Positions 34,301 to 43,200 of a DNA stretch of 61,939 nt are shown here, one piece after another; position 1 is the stretch's first letter, and each line of letters opens with the position of its first letter. Source of the stretch: Deltaproteobacteria bacterium (GTDB lineage: Bacteria > Myxococcota_A > Polyangia > JAAYKL01); assembly GCA_016935665.1 (NCBI GenBank), contig JAFGQN010000166.1, positions 1 to 61,939 of the forward strand, in the 5' to 3' direction. The translations under genes were made by a program, and so were the position numbers. The notes under the pieces are model-generated. The model made no database searches. It was given only the letters and a program-made list of their open reading frames with translations, and was not told the origin of the DNA.

Positions 34301-35706
34301 CGTTTTTATACTGTGTGCATGAAGACCAGTCATCGGGCAATTCCAATGACGCCGAACCCAAAGATTTGATGGCGCTCCAGAGCGAAACCGATGAGTTGGA
34401 CGACATCATGGGACGAAATGCCACGGTGCTGCTGCCCAGGATGGGCCCTGGTGCGGAAACGCTGGCCGGTGCGCTTCGCGGTCTGGGCATGAAAGCGGAA
34501 TCACTGCCCATGCCCGATGCCGAGGCATTAAGTCTGGGCCGCAGGTACACCTCGGGCAAGGAATGCTTCCCCATGGTGATTACACTGGGCAGCTTTTTAA
34601 AACGGGTGTTGAGCGAGGACGACAAAACTAAAAACTTTACCTTTTTTATGCCCACGGCCAACGGTCCCTGTCGCTTTGGGGCGTACAATGTGCTGGACCG
34701 CATTGTGTTTGAACGTTTGGGGCTGCTGGACCGCGTGAGCATCTGGGCGCCCATTGACGACGACTATTTTGAGACGGTCCCGGATGCATTTGCGGCGGTG
34801 GCATATGCGGCGCTGGCGTCGTCGGATTATTTGCTGGAAGGCCTGTACACGAGTCGTCCGGTGGAGAATCGCAAAGGGGTGGCGACGGAAATATGGAACT
34901 ACTACCGCAAAGAGCTGGAAACCATGCTGGAAGAGTATGTGCGCGGTTCCACACTTTCAATGGGGGTAGCCATCAGCAATATTATGTCGGGGCATTTGTT
35001 TGGGATCATCGATTTGCTCAAACGGGCCGCAAAGGCGTACCGCGACATCATGGTGGACAAAGAAATGCCGGAGGTGCTGGTAACCGGGGAGATGTATGTA
35101 CGCTGCGATCCCTTCAGCAATGATTTTGTCATCGACAATCTGGAAAAGCGAGGCATTCGGTGTAAGTTTGCGCCGTTTAATGAGTGGCTGGAGTACACGG
35201 ATTACCAGGACGGTCAAATCAAACAGGCGTCGGATTGGGTCAGTTCCTATCTGCAGGCCAACATTCAGCACTTACTGTACTACAGCATGGCGGATATCAT
35301 GGGTTGGCACACGCGCACTACGGTGCAGGATGCGCTTGCTGCCTCAAAACCGTACGTTCGCGAACATCTGAGCGGGGAGTCGGTGCTGACCATTGGCGGA
35401 CCGCTCCATGAATGGCGACACAACATGATTGACGGGATGGTGAGTGTGGGACCGCTGGAATGCATGCCCAACAAGATTAGCGAGAACCAGCTGCACCACA
35501 TTGCCGAGAAGGAAGGCATGCCCAGTCTAACGCTGTACCTCAATGGCGATCCGGTAGACCCGGAGATTCTGGACAACTTTGCCTATGAAATTCACGCGCA
35601 GTTCAAGCGACGCAAGGAAGGCAAACCCACACTGGCGCCCCCGCCGGTGTCCCCACGTCCCCGCATCTGGCGCGCCCAAAGCAAGTTCAATCCCAAAGAC
35701 AATTAA
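31363..35706 (+). CDS. Large 2-hydroxyacyl-CoA dehydratase activase-type protein (two BcrAD/BadFG ATPase domains, DUF2229)
   Basis: A 1447-residue cytoplasmic protein. It has two ASKHA-fold ATPase domains in tandem: the first starts LGIDVGAETIKVVELI (6-21), the second LGFDIGSTGSKVVAVD (about 308-323), the latter with IFEIGGQDAKYI and the ACSAGTGSFIEEQ loop. A Cys-rich segment STKGCGGSGNYCRIDR follows, then a DUF2229 / CoA-enzyme activase region (FCAPMQQYHGVVTEMAESKA and beyond) and a HgdB-like end. The family activates radical-forming dehydratases or acts in anaerobic CoA-ester metabolism using an Fe-S cluster, but the role of these giant forms is unclear. No dehydratase subunit gene is next to it. 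It appears monocistronic. Confidence 0.85.
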   Translation: MFSIKRTLGIDVGAETIKVVELIRDEAGEVRWSKRAVTQHHKEPTKVLGEMLLDFDWDAISGAAVTGRLSRTMNVPRIPIKQSQIKGFEYLFGEKPATIVSIGSHGFSVLEIRDSNIEMFRENSRCSQGTGNFLRQLVERFNMSIEDASDLCAPVKKPAPLSGRCPVILKTDMTHLANKGEPQERILAGLYDAVCENVQVLIKPRVSPKEMVLIGGVTQAERIRANFAAFAQKNDMTLTETDGDARLFFEALGCAAIAMAQDAAVPQMANLFNPPEDHALETLPPLSNYLDKVTRLTAEEKPPVSDEMRLILGFDIGSTGSKVVAVDSRTKREVWEAYINTNGAPVVAAQNLMQQFVDSAFARVPVIAVGATGSGREIVGSLMTTCYGGENVFVMNEIAAHAEGALHFDRTVDTIFEIGGQDAKYIRLTQGRVVDAAMNEACSAGTGSFIEEQGKKFQGIENVIHLADEALQAENGVSLGQHCSVFMAEIIDEAVASHVPQRSIIAGIYDSIIQNYLNRVKGSRSVGKVIFCQGMPFASDALAASVVRQTGAQVIVPPNPGTVGALGIALLSLKELAPSLEDGLDLHRFLNAEIIKKDVFTCKSTKGCGGSGNYCRIDRITTVVEGVTQKFTWGGGCSLYDKGTGKKKLPDLSPNPFKEREELVAKICERFVKRPNHPTIAITDQFVLKSMFPYFTSFLYDLGFDLELHMAADQATLKRGIEDANVPFCAPMQQYHGVVTEMAESKADYLFLPMVRGTQRIGSEPWARLCPIVQGSADMLISDLGEINAKIVSPVINIGKKNFESVLFLDSMKALAEELGVAHKNWRAVVRKAAAVQEKFDADCIKVGEHALAFCEKTGVTPVVVLGRTYTIYNDVLNSNVPAILREQGAIAVPVDCYPIGEETPIFPKGYWGYGQKNLRAAHQIRRTPKLFSLFCSNYSCGPDSFNVHFYNYIMEGKPAAIIETDGHSGDAGTKTRIEAFLYCVHEDQSSGNSNDAEPKDLMALQSETDELDDIMGRNATVLLPRMGPGAETLAGALRGLGMKAESLPMPDAEALSLGRRYTSGKECFPMVITLGSFLKRVLSEDDKTKNFTFFMPTANGPCRFGAYNVLDRIVFERLGLLDRVSIWAPIDDDYFETVPDAFAAVAYAALASSDYLLEGLYTSRPVENRKGVATEIWNYYRKELETMLEEYVRGSTLSMGVAISNIMSGHLFGIIDLLKRAAKAYRDIMVDKEMPEVLVTGEMYVRCDPFSNDFVIDNLEKRGIRCKFAPFNEWLEYTDYQDGQIKQASDWVSSYLQANIQHLLYYSMADIMGWHTRTTVQDALAASKPYVREHLSGESVLTIGGPLHEWRHNMIDGMVSVGPLECMPNKISENQLHHIAEKEGMPSLTLYLNGDPVDPEILDNFAYEIHAQFKRRKEGKPTLAPPPVSPRPRIWRAQSKFNPKDN

Positions 35707-35729
35707 TGTCATTGTTTTAATGTAACGGG

Positions 35730-37169
35730 TTACGCGTCGAATCCGAGGATTTGCGACATGCGGCTGGAGATTTCGCCCACGCTGAAGGGTTTTTGAACGA
35801 AGCCCACATTGTCGTTTTTAAGCAGTTCTGTGGCGCTGTCGTCCTTGCTGTAGCCCGAGCACAGGATGACCGGGATGTCCGGTCGCATCTCTCTGGCTCT
35901 GGCGAACGTGGCCGGTCCGTCCATGATGGGCATGATCATGTCGAGCACGATGAGGTCGATTTCATGGCGGTGTTCCGACAGGATTTGAATGGCCCGCTGA
36001 CCATCCTCTGCCACGTAAACGGCGTAACCGATTTTTTCGAAGATGCGTTTGGCGCTTTTTCGAATCAGCACTTCATCATCCACCAGTAAAACGGTATGGC
36101 GCCGAAGGTCCTTCACCGGAGGCCGACTGCCGCGTATGCCGGGATCTTCGCGCGCTTCATCGAGCGCCGGAAACATTACGTTAAAGGTGGTGCCAATGCC
36201 GGAGTCGCTGTCAATTTCCACACTGCCGGAATGCGCCTGAACAATGGCCCACACCCTGGGTAACCCGAGCCCGGTCCCCTTCCCTTCGGGCTTGGTGGTG
36301 TAAAACGGCTCAAAGGCGCGCCGAAGCGTTTCTTCGCTCATTCCCTCACCTGTGTCAGTCACCTGCAATAGAACGTAAGGGCCCGCCGGTAGAAATTCGG
36401 TTGGCTTTTTCAGCTTTTTTTTGCGCAACGCGACGGTCAGTTCCCCGTCGCCCGACATGGCGTCGATGCCATTAATGCACAGGTTCATTAACACGTTTTT
36501 GATTTCACTGGGATCCCCTTCAATCTGGGGAATGTCGGATTCGAAATCCAATTTGATGCCAAGGGATTTGGGGGAGACGCGCAGCAGCAGTTTGCGAATG
36601 TCTTCGATTTCCTTCACCAGGGAAATGGGGCGCTTGAGGAAATCGCCCTTGCGCGCAAATCCCAGCAGGGAGAGGGTTAAATCGCGACCCCGTCGGCAGG
36701 CATCGAGGATGTCGTTTACGTCCTCGGCGGGGACCTGGCAGTTGGTCATTTCCATGTCCAGCTTCATGGTGGATGCGATACTCATGATGGACGCGAGGAC
36801 GTTGTTCACGTCGTGGGAAATGCCGCCGGCCAGACGTCCCAGCGCTTCGAGTTTGGGCGCATGCCGTTGATCTTCCCTGTGTTTTTCCTTTTCCTCGATG
36901 AGCGCGTCTATTTTTTTCTGCTGTTTTTGGATGTGTTCCGCAAGACGGCGCAGCTCTTCGTCTTTTTCCTGTATCTGCCTTCGCCGAAATCCGATGCCCA
37001 GGGACAGGAACGTTACTCCCAAAACCATGCCCAGCACAAACGCAATACCGTGGGAATACCAGGGAACGCCGTTGGCGGAGTATCGAGTCGAAACGGAGAA
37101 ATGACACATCACGAACACAATCCCGCTAACAACCGAAATAAAAAGGATTTTTCCGACATTCTGTTTCAC
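35730..37169 (-). CDS. Hybrid sensor histidine kinase with C-terminal receiver
   Basis: A 479-residue inner-membrane kinase. Two membrane helices (about 8-26 and 39-60) flank a short periplasmic loop. A coiled coil follows (to about 105), then HisKA with GRLAGGISHDVNNVLASIMS (phospho-acceptor His 119) and HATPase_c with N-box LMNLCINGIDAM, G1 DTGEGMSE and G2 GKGTGLGL. A REC domain ends the protein: VLLVDDEVLIRKSAKRIF, phospho-acceptor Asp in LIVLDMIMPIMDGP, and Lys in VQKPFS. The GTG start at 37169 has GGGAG 9 nt upstream; the longer reading adds 16 residues. The loop is too short for a sensor domain, so the signal may come from the membrane or a partner. It is convergent with the activase gene, and no output regulator is adjacent. 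Confidence 0.9.
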   Translation of the reverse strand: MKQNVGKILFISVVSGIVFVMCHFSVSTRYSANGVPWYSHGIAFVLGMVLGVTFLSLGIGFRRRQIQEKDEELRRLAEHIQKQQKKIDALIEEKEKHREDQRHAPKLEALGRLAGGISHDVNNVLASIMSIASTMKLDMEMTNCQVPAEDVNDILDACRRGRDLTLSLLGFARKGDFLKRPISLVKEIEDIRKLLLRVSPKSLGIKLDFESDIPQIEGDPSEIKNVLMNLCINGIDAMSGDGELTVALRKKKLKKPTEFLPAGPYVLLQVTDTGEGMSEETLRRAFEPFYTTKPEGKGTGLGLPRVWAIVQAHSGSVEIDSDSGIGTTFNVMFPALDEAREDPGIRGSRPPVKDLRRHTVLLVDDEVLIRKSAKRIFEKIGYAVYVAEDGQRAIQILSEHRHEIDLIVLDMIMPIMDGPATFARAREMRPDIPVILCSGYSKDDSATELLKNDNVGFVQKPFSVGEISSRMSQILGFDA

Positions 37170-37333
37170 GTTTCTTGCTCCCTGGTTAAATTTAGCACCG
37201 ACGTGGTAATAATCCAATTACTTCAAATTGCTTTTTCGAGGAAACCAGGTGCGCAAAGGGACGGACTGCCGTACAGGGCTACTGTTGACCGCATTTGACA
37301 AACGCCAAAAGCAGGAAAATCCATGGGAAAAGT

Positions 37334-37816
37334 TCATTTTTGCGGTTTAGAGCGGAAAGGAATTATTTTTCGACGCGTGCGCACCACGAACAAGGCGCCG
37401 GTCCAGAGGCGGCAAAGCAATCCACGAACCCACCTGCGCGAGGCATCGTCACCCAGCGCCAGTTGAGCGACTGATTTTCCAACAAGACTTTCACATCTGT
37501 AGTGCAACCAACGCCAGCGAATCTCCAAAATCTGGAAAACAATCGAATCAGCCGCAACCTCTTCCGTTTGCCATGCGGCATCCCCTTTGAGAATAAAGGA
37601 TTTTCGCCCCCCGCTGTTTTCGAACCCCACGACTCGATGCGCAGTCCCTCCGCCTGTCTCGTCGATAAAACAGACCACGTCGCCGACACAGAGCCTGTCC
37701 ACATTTTCAACCGAGATGACCTTCAGCCGGCTTCCCGGCGGAATAAACGGCAGCATGGATGCCCCTGTAGCTCGCACCCATCTGGCGTTGTCTCCACTGC
37801 TTGCCGCGTTGTTCAT
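37334..37816 (-). CDS. S24/S26-type peptidase of the RiPP operon
   Basis: A 160-residue protein with the S24/S26 signal-peptidase-like fold: RATGASMLPFIPPGSRLKVI (nucleophile Ser in ASM), then DRLCVGDVVCFID, then TAHRVVGFE and SFILKGDAAWQ, where Lys of LKGD is the likely general base. The start is the ATG of the ATGA overlap with the radical SAM gene. The longest ORF would begin 85 codons earlier, inside that gene. A C-terminal basic tail (RTRRKIIPFRSKPQK) is present, and no obvious membrane anchor is seen. Being the last gene of a precursor / kinase / PqqD / radical SAM operon, it may cut the leader of the modified peptide. Confidence 0.75.
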   Translation of the reverse strand: MNNAASSGDNARWVRATGASMLPFIPPGSRLKVISVENVDRLCVGDVVCFIDETGGGTAHRVVGFENSGGRKSFILKGDAAWQTEEVAADSIVFQILEIRWRWLHYRCESLVGKSVAQLALGDDASRRWVRGLLCRLWTGALFVVRTRRKIIPFRSKPQK

Positions 37817-38853
37817 TGAGATTTCATCGAATGTCGCAAGCGGGCCAGCAGACAATCCTGGGAGGATGATTTTTCCACATTTCCATGTTCCAAAAAGGCA
37901 TCGGCGGGACAGCGTCCGCAATAATCGGAGTACGCGCAATGATGACAGGCGGGATTGTCTCCCCAGCGCAATGCATCGAGCTGTTTTTTGACTTCTGAAT
38001 TTTGCCAGATATTGGCGAACGATGATTGTCTGAGGTTTCCAAGTGTTAAAGGAATCATGGTACAGGGCCACACATCTCCGTTGGCACAGAAATGAACGTC
38101 AGTGCTCCCTGCGGAACAGATGCGTTCACTCATGTTTTTTGGGGTTGATTTGATGCTTTTGGCTACCTCGGGATAGCTGAACAGTTTCAGTATTTGATCC
38201 TCACTGGCTCGCAGTTTCGCTGTGTCGCCACCGCCATCCAGCCGGGGGTAAATCCGCACATCAAAATTGGTGACAAACTGCTGTTCATGACACCATTGCA
38301 AAAGCGCGGGAATAACTGAAATATTCCAGTGCATTACCGGGATGGTGACATGCAGCTGGCCGCCGGCCTTTACCATGGTTTGTGCGGCGTTCACTGCATT
38401 GTGAAACGCACCTTGCATTCCAACAAAAGCGTCATGCGCGCTGCTGTCGGTGTGCAACAGAGTGATGGTGAGATTATGCGCCCCACTGCGGTACAATTGT
38501 TCTGTCTGCAAAGGACTGAATAGCGCAGCGGACGACTTGACGGAAACAACGAAATGTCGGGATGCCGCTTCCTGCACAATTTCACAGAGATCTTTGCGAA
38601 GGCCAGGCTCGCCGCCAGTAAACGTAATTTTAATCACGCCGAGGGCCGCCAGTTCATCGAGCAGTTGCACCAGTTCCTGGGTTGTCAGTTCGTCCGCTAC
38701 CAAAGAAGGTCTTTCGCAAAGATAGCAGTGCGTACACGAAAGCGGACAGCGTTCTGTTAAAGAAATCATTGCCGTCAGCGGAAACGAACTTTGCGCGGCC
38801 AGCATGTCCCATATCCGCTCGGAATCGTCCCTGCATGTTTGCCGCAATTCCAC
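37813..38853 (-). CDS. Radical SAM/SPASM peptide-modifying enzyme
   Basis: A 346-residue radical SAM protein. The [4Fe-4S] motif is C36-x3-C40-x2-C43 (ERCPLSCTHCYLC). TFTGGEPGLRKD (78-89) is the SAM-binding GGE motif. The C-terminal SPASM-type Cys cluster includes ICSAGSTDVHFCANGDVWPC, ACHHCAYSDYCGRCP and a final DC. Such enzymes install thioether, C-C or similar cross-links in ribosomal peptides (PqqE, AlbA, ranthipeptide enzymes). The gene starts 4 bp after the pqqD-like stop and overlaps the peptidase gene by 4 bp. The likely substrate is the precursor encoded at 40012-40173. Confidence 0.88.
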   Translation of the reverse strand: MELRQTCRDDSERIWDMLAAQSSFPLTAMISLTERCPLSCTHCYLCERPSLVADELTTQELVQLLDELAALGVIKITFTGGEPGLRKDLCEIVQEAASRHFVVSVKSSAALFSPLQTEQLYRSGAHNLTITLLHTDSSAHDAFVGMQGAFHNAVNAAQTMVKAGGQLHVTIPVMHWNISVIPALLQWCHEQQFVTNFDVRIYPRLDGGGDTAKLRASEDQILKLFSYPEVAKSIKSTPKNMSERICSAGSTDVHFCANGDVWPCTMIPLTLGNLRQSSFANIWQNSEVKKQLDALRWGDNPACHHCAYSDYCGRCPADAFLEHGNVEKSSSQDCLLARLRHSMKSQ

Positions 38854-38856
38854 GTC

Positions 38857-39147
38857 TTATTCTTCTCCTCCCCCGGCGACGGTGGCCAGTTTTCTTTGAA
38901 CCAACACTTCAACGAATTCGAGCACATCCGTCTGTGCCCGAACGACATCCACATCAAACTGCTCGGCGATGCGGCGCGCGATGGATTCCAGCGGCATTCC
39001 ATCACCGTGTTCCCAGATGAAGGCGCCAGTTGCATTCAGTTTTAAAAGGATGTTTTCAGAAACGTCCACCAACACCATCACTTCAGCGATTCTTCGAAAA
39101 GCGATTCTGGGATTCCTTGAAAATATGTGTTTTGATTCAATTGCCAT
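38857..39147 (-). CDS. PqqD-like RiPP recognition element protein
   Basis: A 96-residue PqqD family protein: RNPRIAFRRIAEVMVLVDVS (strands of the winged fold), LKLNATGAFIWEHGDG, then a helix-rich end with EQFDVDVVRAQTDVLEFVEV. PqqD domains bind the leader of a precursor and present it to the radical SAM enzyme. The start at ATG 39147 overlaps the end of the HPr-kinase-like gene by 11 bp; a longer reading adds seven residues. The Gly-Gly-Gly-Glu-Glu end is natural. Confidence 0.88.
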   Translation of the reverse strand: MAIESKHIFSRNPRIAFRRIAEVMVLVDVSENILLKLNATGAFIWEHGDGMPLESIARRIAEQFDVDVVRAQTDVLEFVEVLVQRKLATVAGGGEE

Positions 39148-40006
39148 TGGATGCTCCAGGCGTGTCAATCAAGGGCCAAAAGGTTTCGTTGAGCGGAAAC
39201 CGCAAATGGTACACCGGTATGGTCTCGTAGATGCGTGCGGCCAAATCCATTAGAGACATCATGATTCCGGCGTCTTTGCGAAACACCAGCAGTTCGTTTA
39301 AAAATCGGGACAAAAATTCTTCCACCGGCAACTTTCGCACACTGGCCGCCGCGTTGCTCTTTTCAATGAAACAGATGCCCGAAAGAGGCATTGAGGGGCA
39401 AGGCAGATGCTGCCCCGTTTCATCACTGAACGGTGTTCCCGCCGCAATAACACCGGTGGCTGCCGTTGTGTCATTGTTCAATACAATGCGGTCAATGGAA
39501 AAGACCTGACCACCGTTGTTCAGTTTCTCCACAATCGTGGTTTTGCCCGATTCTGCGGGTCCGGAAAAGGCCCACAATCTGCCATTGCGCACAACACCGG
39601 AGGCGTGCCACATTACCTGATTTCGAAGTACCGCCAAAAGCGCCAGACACGCTCGAATCAGCATGATCATAGGCCAAAGTCCATTTTGTCGAATGGTCAC
39701 TTGACCATGATATGCGCTCGCGGGTTGGGTGGCCGCAAGCTCCACCCAAAAAAACGGATGTTCAATGCGAATTTGCGTCACTTCGTTTTTTGCATTGGTC
39801 TGGTAAAAAAAATCGCCGTCCGTGTCAAAACCGCTGTACCAGTCAGGCATTGGCGTCAATTCGAGTTGAATATCAACAGGTGCAGGAGGGACACTCGCCG
39901 TCTGATGGTGCGGCCACAGCGTTAGCCAATGGGAAGGCAAATCGGTTTTCGATATGATCTGGATATTCATGTGGGCAATTCGCCACAAAATCGAATCAGC
40001 GGCCAT
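39137..40006 (-). CDS. HPr-kinase-like protein of the RiPP operon
   Basis: A protein of about 289 residues. The N-terminal half (IQLELTPMPDWYSGFDTDGD) is beta-rich. The kinase half has the P-loop LWAFSGPAESGKTTIVEKLN and SIDRIVLNNDT, a pattern of HprK-like kinases found in RiPP clusters. In some lasso peptide clusters such kinases phosphorylate the peptide; elsewhere their role is unknown. The ATG at 40006 comes right after the precursor stop. ATG at 39970 is another possibility, and neither has a good ribosome-binding site. The longest ORF (to 40063) overlaps the precursor in another frame. It ends with an 11-bp overlap of the pqqD-like gene. Confidence 0.78.
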   Translation of the reverse strand: MAADSILWRIAHMNIQIISKTDLPSHWLTLWPHHQTASVPPAPVDIQLELTPMPDWYSGFDTDGDFFYQTNAKNEVTQIRIEHPFFWVELAATQPASAYHGQVTIRQNGLWPMIMLIRACLALLAVLRNQVMWHASGVVRNGRLWAFSGPAESGKTTIVEKLNNGGQVFSIDRIVLNNDTTAATGVIAAGTPFSDETGQHLPCPSMPLSGICFIEKSNAAASVRKLPVEEFLSRFLNELLVFRKDAGIMMSLMDLAARIYETIPVYHLRFPLNETFWPLIDTPGASNGN

Positions 40007-40011
40007 GGGGT

Positions 40012-40173
40012 TCAGCCGCTTGGGGGTACGTTCGCAGCCGCGCAGGACGATTTCATAGGGCAACTCAGAGACATCAGCTCAAACGTTTCTTCCGCCACAA
40101 TCGCAGGTTTTTCGTAACTTTTAAGTTGCTGCTGCTTCGCTTCCGGCTGTTCTTTATTTAATTTTACATCCAT
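40012..40173 (-). CDS. RiPP precursor peptide, 53 residues
   Basis: A short gene that begins MDVKLNKEQPEAKQQQLKSY, continues with EKPAIVAEETFELMSLSC, and ends PMKSSCAAANVPPSG. The leader-like stretch (residues 18-37: KSYEKPAIVAEETFELMSLS) has the K-P-x-I-V-x-E-x-x-F-E-x-L pattern frequent in precursors of radical SAM/PqqD systems. The presumed core carries Cys 38 and Cys 44 and many small residues. An in-frame TAA directly precedes the ATG, so the start is fixed; no strong Shine-Dalgarno is seen. It is the first gene of the operon and stops 6 bp before the kinase start. It is too short for ordinary ORF cut-offs. Confidence 0.8.
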   Translation of the reverse strand: MDVKLNKEQPEAKQQQLKSYEKPAIVAEETFELMSLSCPMKSSCAAANVPPSG

Positions 40174-40277
40174 TTAAACATACCCAATACCCCGCAAAGA
40201 AGGCTAAAATGAAAATACCACATTAATCATGCGATGCAACGCCGCCACCACCTCCATAATCCTGTCCGGAAGATCTG

Positions 40278-43200
40278 TCAATACATGGGTTCCGCGCAGT
40301 GCACGTCCTGGTTGTCCGGAGTGGTTGTACACTTCCAAATGCTCCCCACCTGGCCACAGACATTTCCCGCACCACACGTTCCATCATAAATCGCCACGCC
40401 TCCATCGCAGAGGACAATGCTCACATCATCTGATCGGCAACAGTTAAAGGAACCGGAGCTGACCACGCAAGGGCTGGTTCCGCAAATTCCCTCATAGCAA
40501 CTTTCTCCAGCGCCACAGGTTTCGCCGCAAACAAGATTCCCCCCGCAATGTGTACCACATTCCACCCCCGCTGCAGCACACGATGCGGGGAGCGGATCGC
40601 AGGTGTCTGTGTCGACGTCTGTACCGGTATCGGAGTCCGTGTCGGTGGCGCTGTCTGAATCCGCCATTGGTGTAATAATAACATCGATCTCGTACGATGC
40701 ACGTATGCGCTTGTCCCAGTTTAATATCTCTAAATAATAGGTACCCACATCCGCAGAAGACACAAAGTACGTGATTGACTCAGAGCTGGTGCCAATATCC
40801 TCACTGGCGTCTACCAGAGTTGTCCATGAAGAGTGATCGATGCTGCCCTCCCACAAATACAAATCCAGGTCGGCCGCCGCACCATTGAACGTTATGATTG
40901 CATCAATGGTGGAGGCCTCCGTGATATCAAACTCAAACACATCTGGATCCGACGTGCCAGGAGAAGGGCTGTCCAAATCGAGGCAGGAGACCAATTGAAC
41001 CGCATCAAAGCCATTGGTGATTAAGACCGCTTCCGAATCGTTGTCGTTTTCTTCATAAATGTCATCGGTGCAATACTCACAATAATCCCCTGTAAACCCG
41101 CTATTGCAGCTGCACGATACCACACCGCCCACAATGCTGCATGTTCCTCCGTAATTACAAGACGATGCGGTACATGTTTCATCCACAACACACGTACTGC
41201 CCACCTGATGGTAACCGCTGGCACAAGTCGCACAATAGGTGGCCGGATCCCAGTTTCCGGTACACGTACAGGAAATAGCGTTATTCACAACTGTGCAGGC
41301 GCCACCATTGGCACAACTTGAGGCGGTACAGACAGTGTCCACAACACAGTTGCCGGATTCCATGTGATATCCATTGGCACATACCGAACAGTCATCGCCT
41401 GCAAACCCAGCGTCACATTCGCAACTCACCAGGCCGGTGGTATCATTGCATGCCCCGTGGCTGCTGCAATCCGCACTTGGGTCACTGGTATCCACACAGA
41501 CTTCGTTTGCGACACAATTCCCGGACAAAAAGTCGATGTGAAATCCCACAGCGCACTGGTCGCAGTAGGTTCCGGTGTAACCCGATGCGCAATTGCAGTC
41601 CACCAGCCCGTCCACAATCAGACAACTGCCGTTGCCACTGCAACTGGTTGCCAGACACTGCTCGTTCAACACACAATCGCCGCTGAACAAATGATAGTCT
41701 GTCGCACATGTGTCACAGCTCGTTCCCATCCAACCGGTTTCACAGGTGCATACCGGCACTCCTGAAGAATCGTCACAGGAACCGTTGCCACTGCAATCCG
41801 CGCTGTCGGCGCCATCCTGGTTACAGACGGAATCCGCTACGCAACTGGAACCATTGAAATGATATCCCGAAGCGCAGACTTCACAGGTTATCCCTGTCCA
41901 GCCGGCGTTGCACTCGCAAATCACCAGGCCGGTGGTATCATTGCAGGTTCCATTGCTGTTGCAGTCCGCACTCGGAACAGAGGTGTCGACGCATGCTTCG
42001 TTTGTGACACAATTTCCCGAAACGACGTCAAGATGAAATCCCGTCGCACACAGATCGCAGTAGGTTCCCGTGTAGCCCGCCGTGCAGTCGCAGTCCACCA
42101 GACCGTCCACAATCTGACAACTGCCATTTCCACTGCAGCTGGTTGCCACACACTGCTCATTCAAAACGCAATTACCGCTGAAGAGATGATAGTCTGTCGC
42201 ACACGCATCGCAGTTGGTTCCCGTCCATCCATTTTCACAGATGCATACCGGTGCTCCGGAAGAATCGTCACAGGAACCGTTACCATTGCAATCAGCACTG
42301 TTTGCGCCATCCTGGGTGCATGTAGTATTTATGACACAGCTTGAACCGCTGGGATGATATCCCGCGGCGCAAACGTCACAGGCGGTCCCTGTCCAGCCGA
42401 CGTTGCATTCACACACCACCACTCCGGAATTATCCACACACGTCCCATTTCCACTGCAATCACTGCTGTTGACGCCGTCCTGCACGCACTGGTCATTTTC
42501 CAGACAGACGTCCAGGGTGTAATCCCAATGAAATCCGGATGCGCAACCGGCACAATCCGCTCCGGCGTATCCTCTGTCACATTCACACTCCGCCAACCCC
42601 GAAAAAACATTAACGCCGCAGTCACCGTTGTCGCCACAGTTCATCCCCTGCAACGCTGCAGTATCGCAATCCGGTTGGCATTCTCCATCCCCGTTTTCAT
42701 CCTGGTACCCGGAAACACAAGCGCTGCATGTTGCGCCAGTGTACAGCGCATCGCATTCACAACTCTTCACACCATCGACATAACGGCAAGTGCCATGGTC
42801 GCCGCAGGGATTCAGTACCAAACAGGAATCGTCGTCTTCCACACACCCGATTCCGGCATCCCAGTGATACCCACTCACACACTCTTCACAGAACGTGTCG
42901 GCATCCAGATGTGACCCGAAGGGACACACGCAGAAAACCGTACCGCTGGTATTCTCGAAGCACGTGCCATCGCCACAGGTAGTGGCGGCACATTCTTCGT
43001 CCAAAACACAAACAGTCGCATCACCATCCGGATGATGATATCCATTGGCGCATTCACTGCAATCGCTGAATGCGTCACTGGAATTCTCGTGAGTCCATCC
43101 GGTCGAACAAACGCAAATGGCTGAGCCTTCCACTGTTACCACACACTGGCCGTTATCGCCGCAGGCGCTCGCTGTGCAGGTTTCGTTCTTTAAACAGTTT

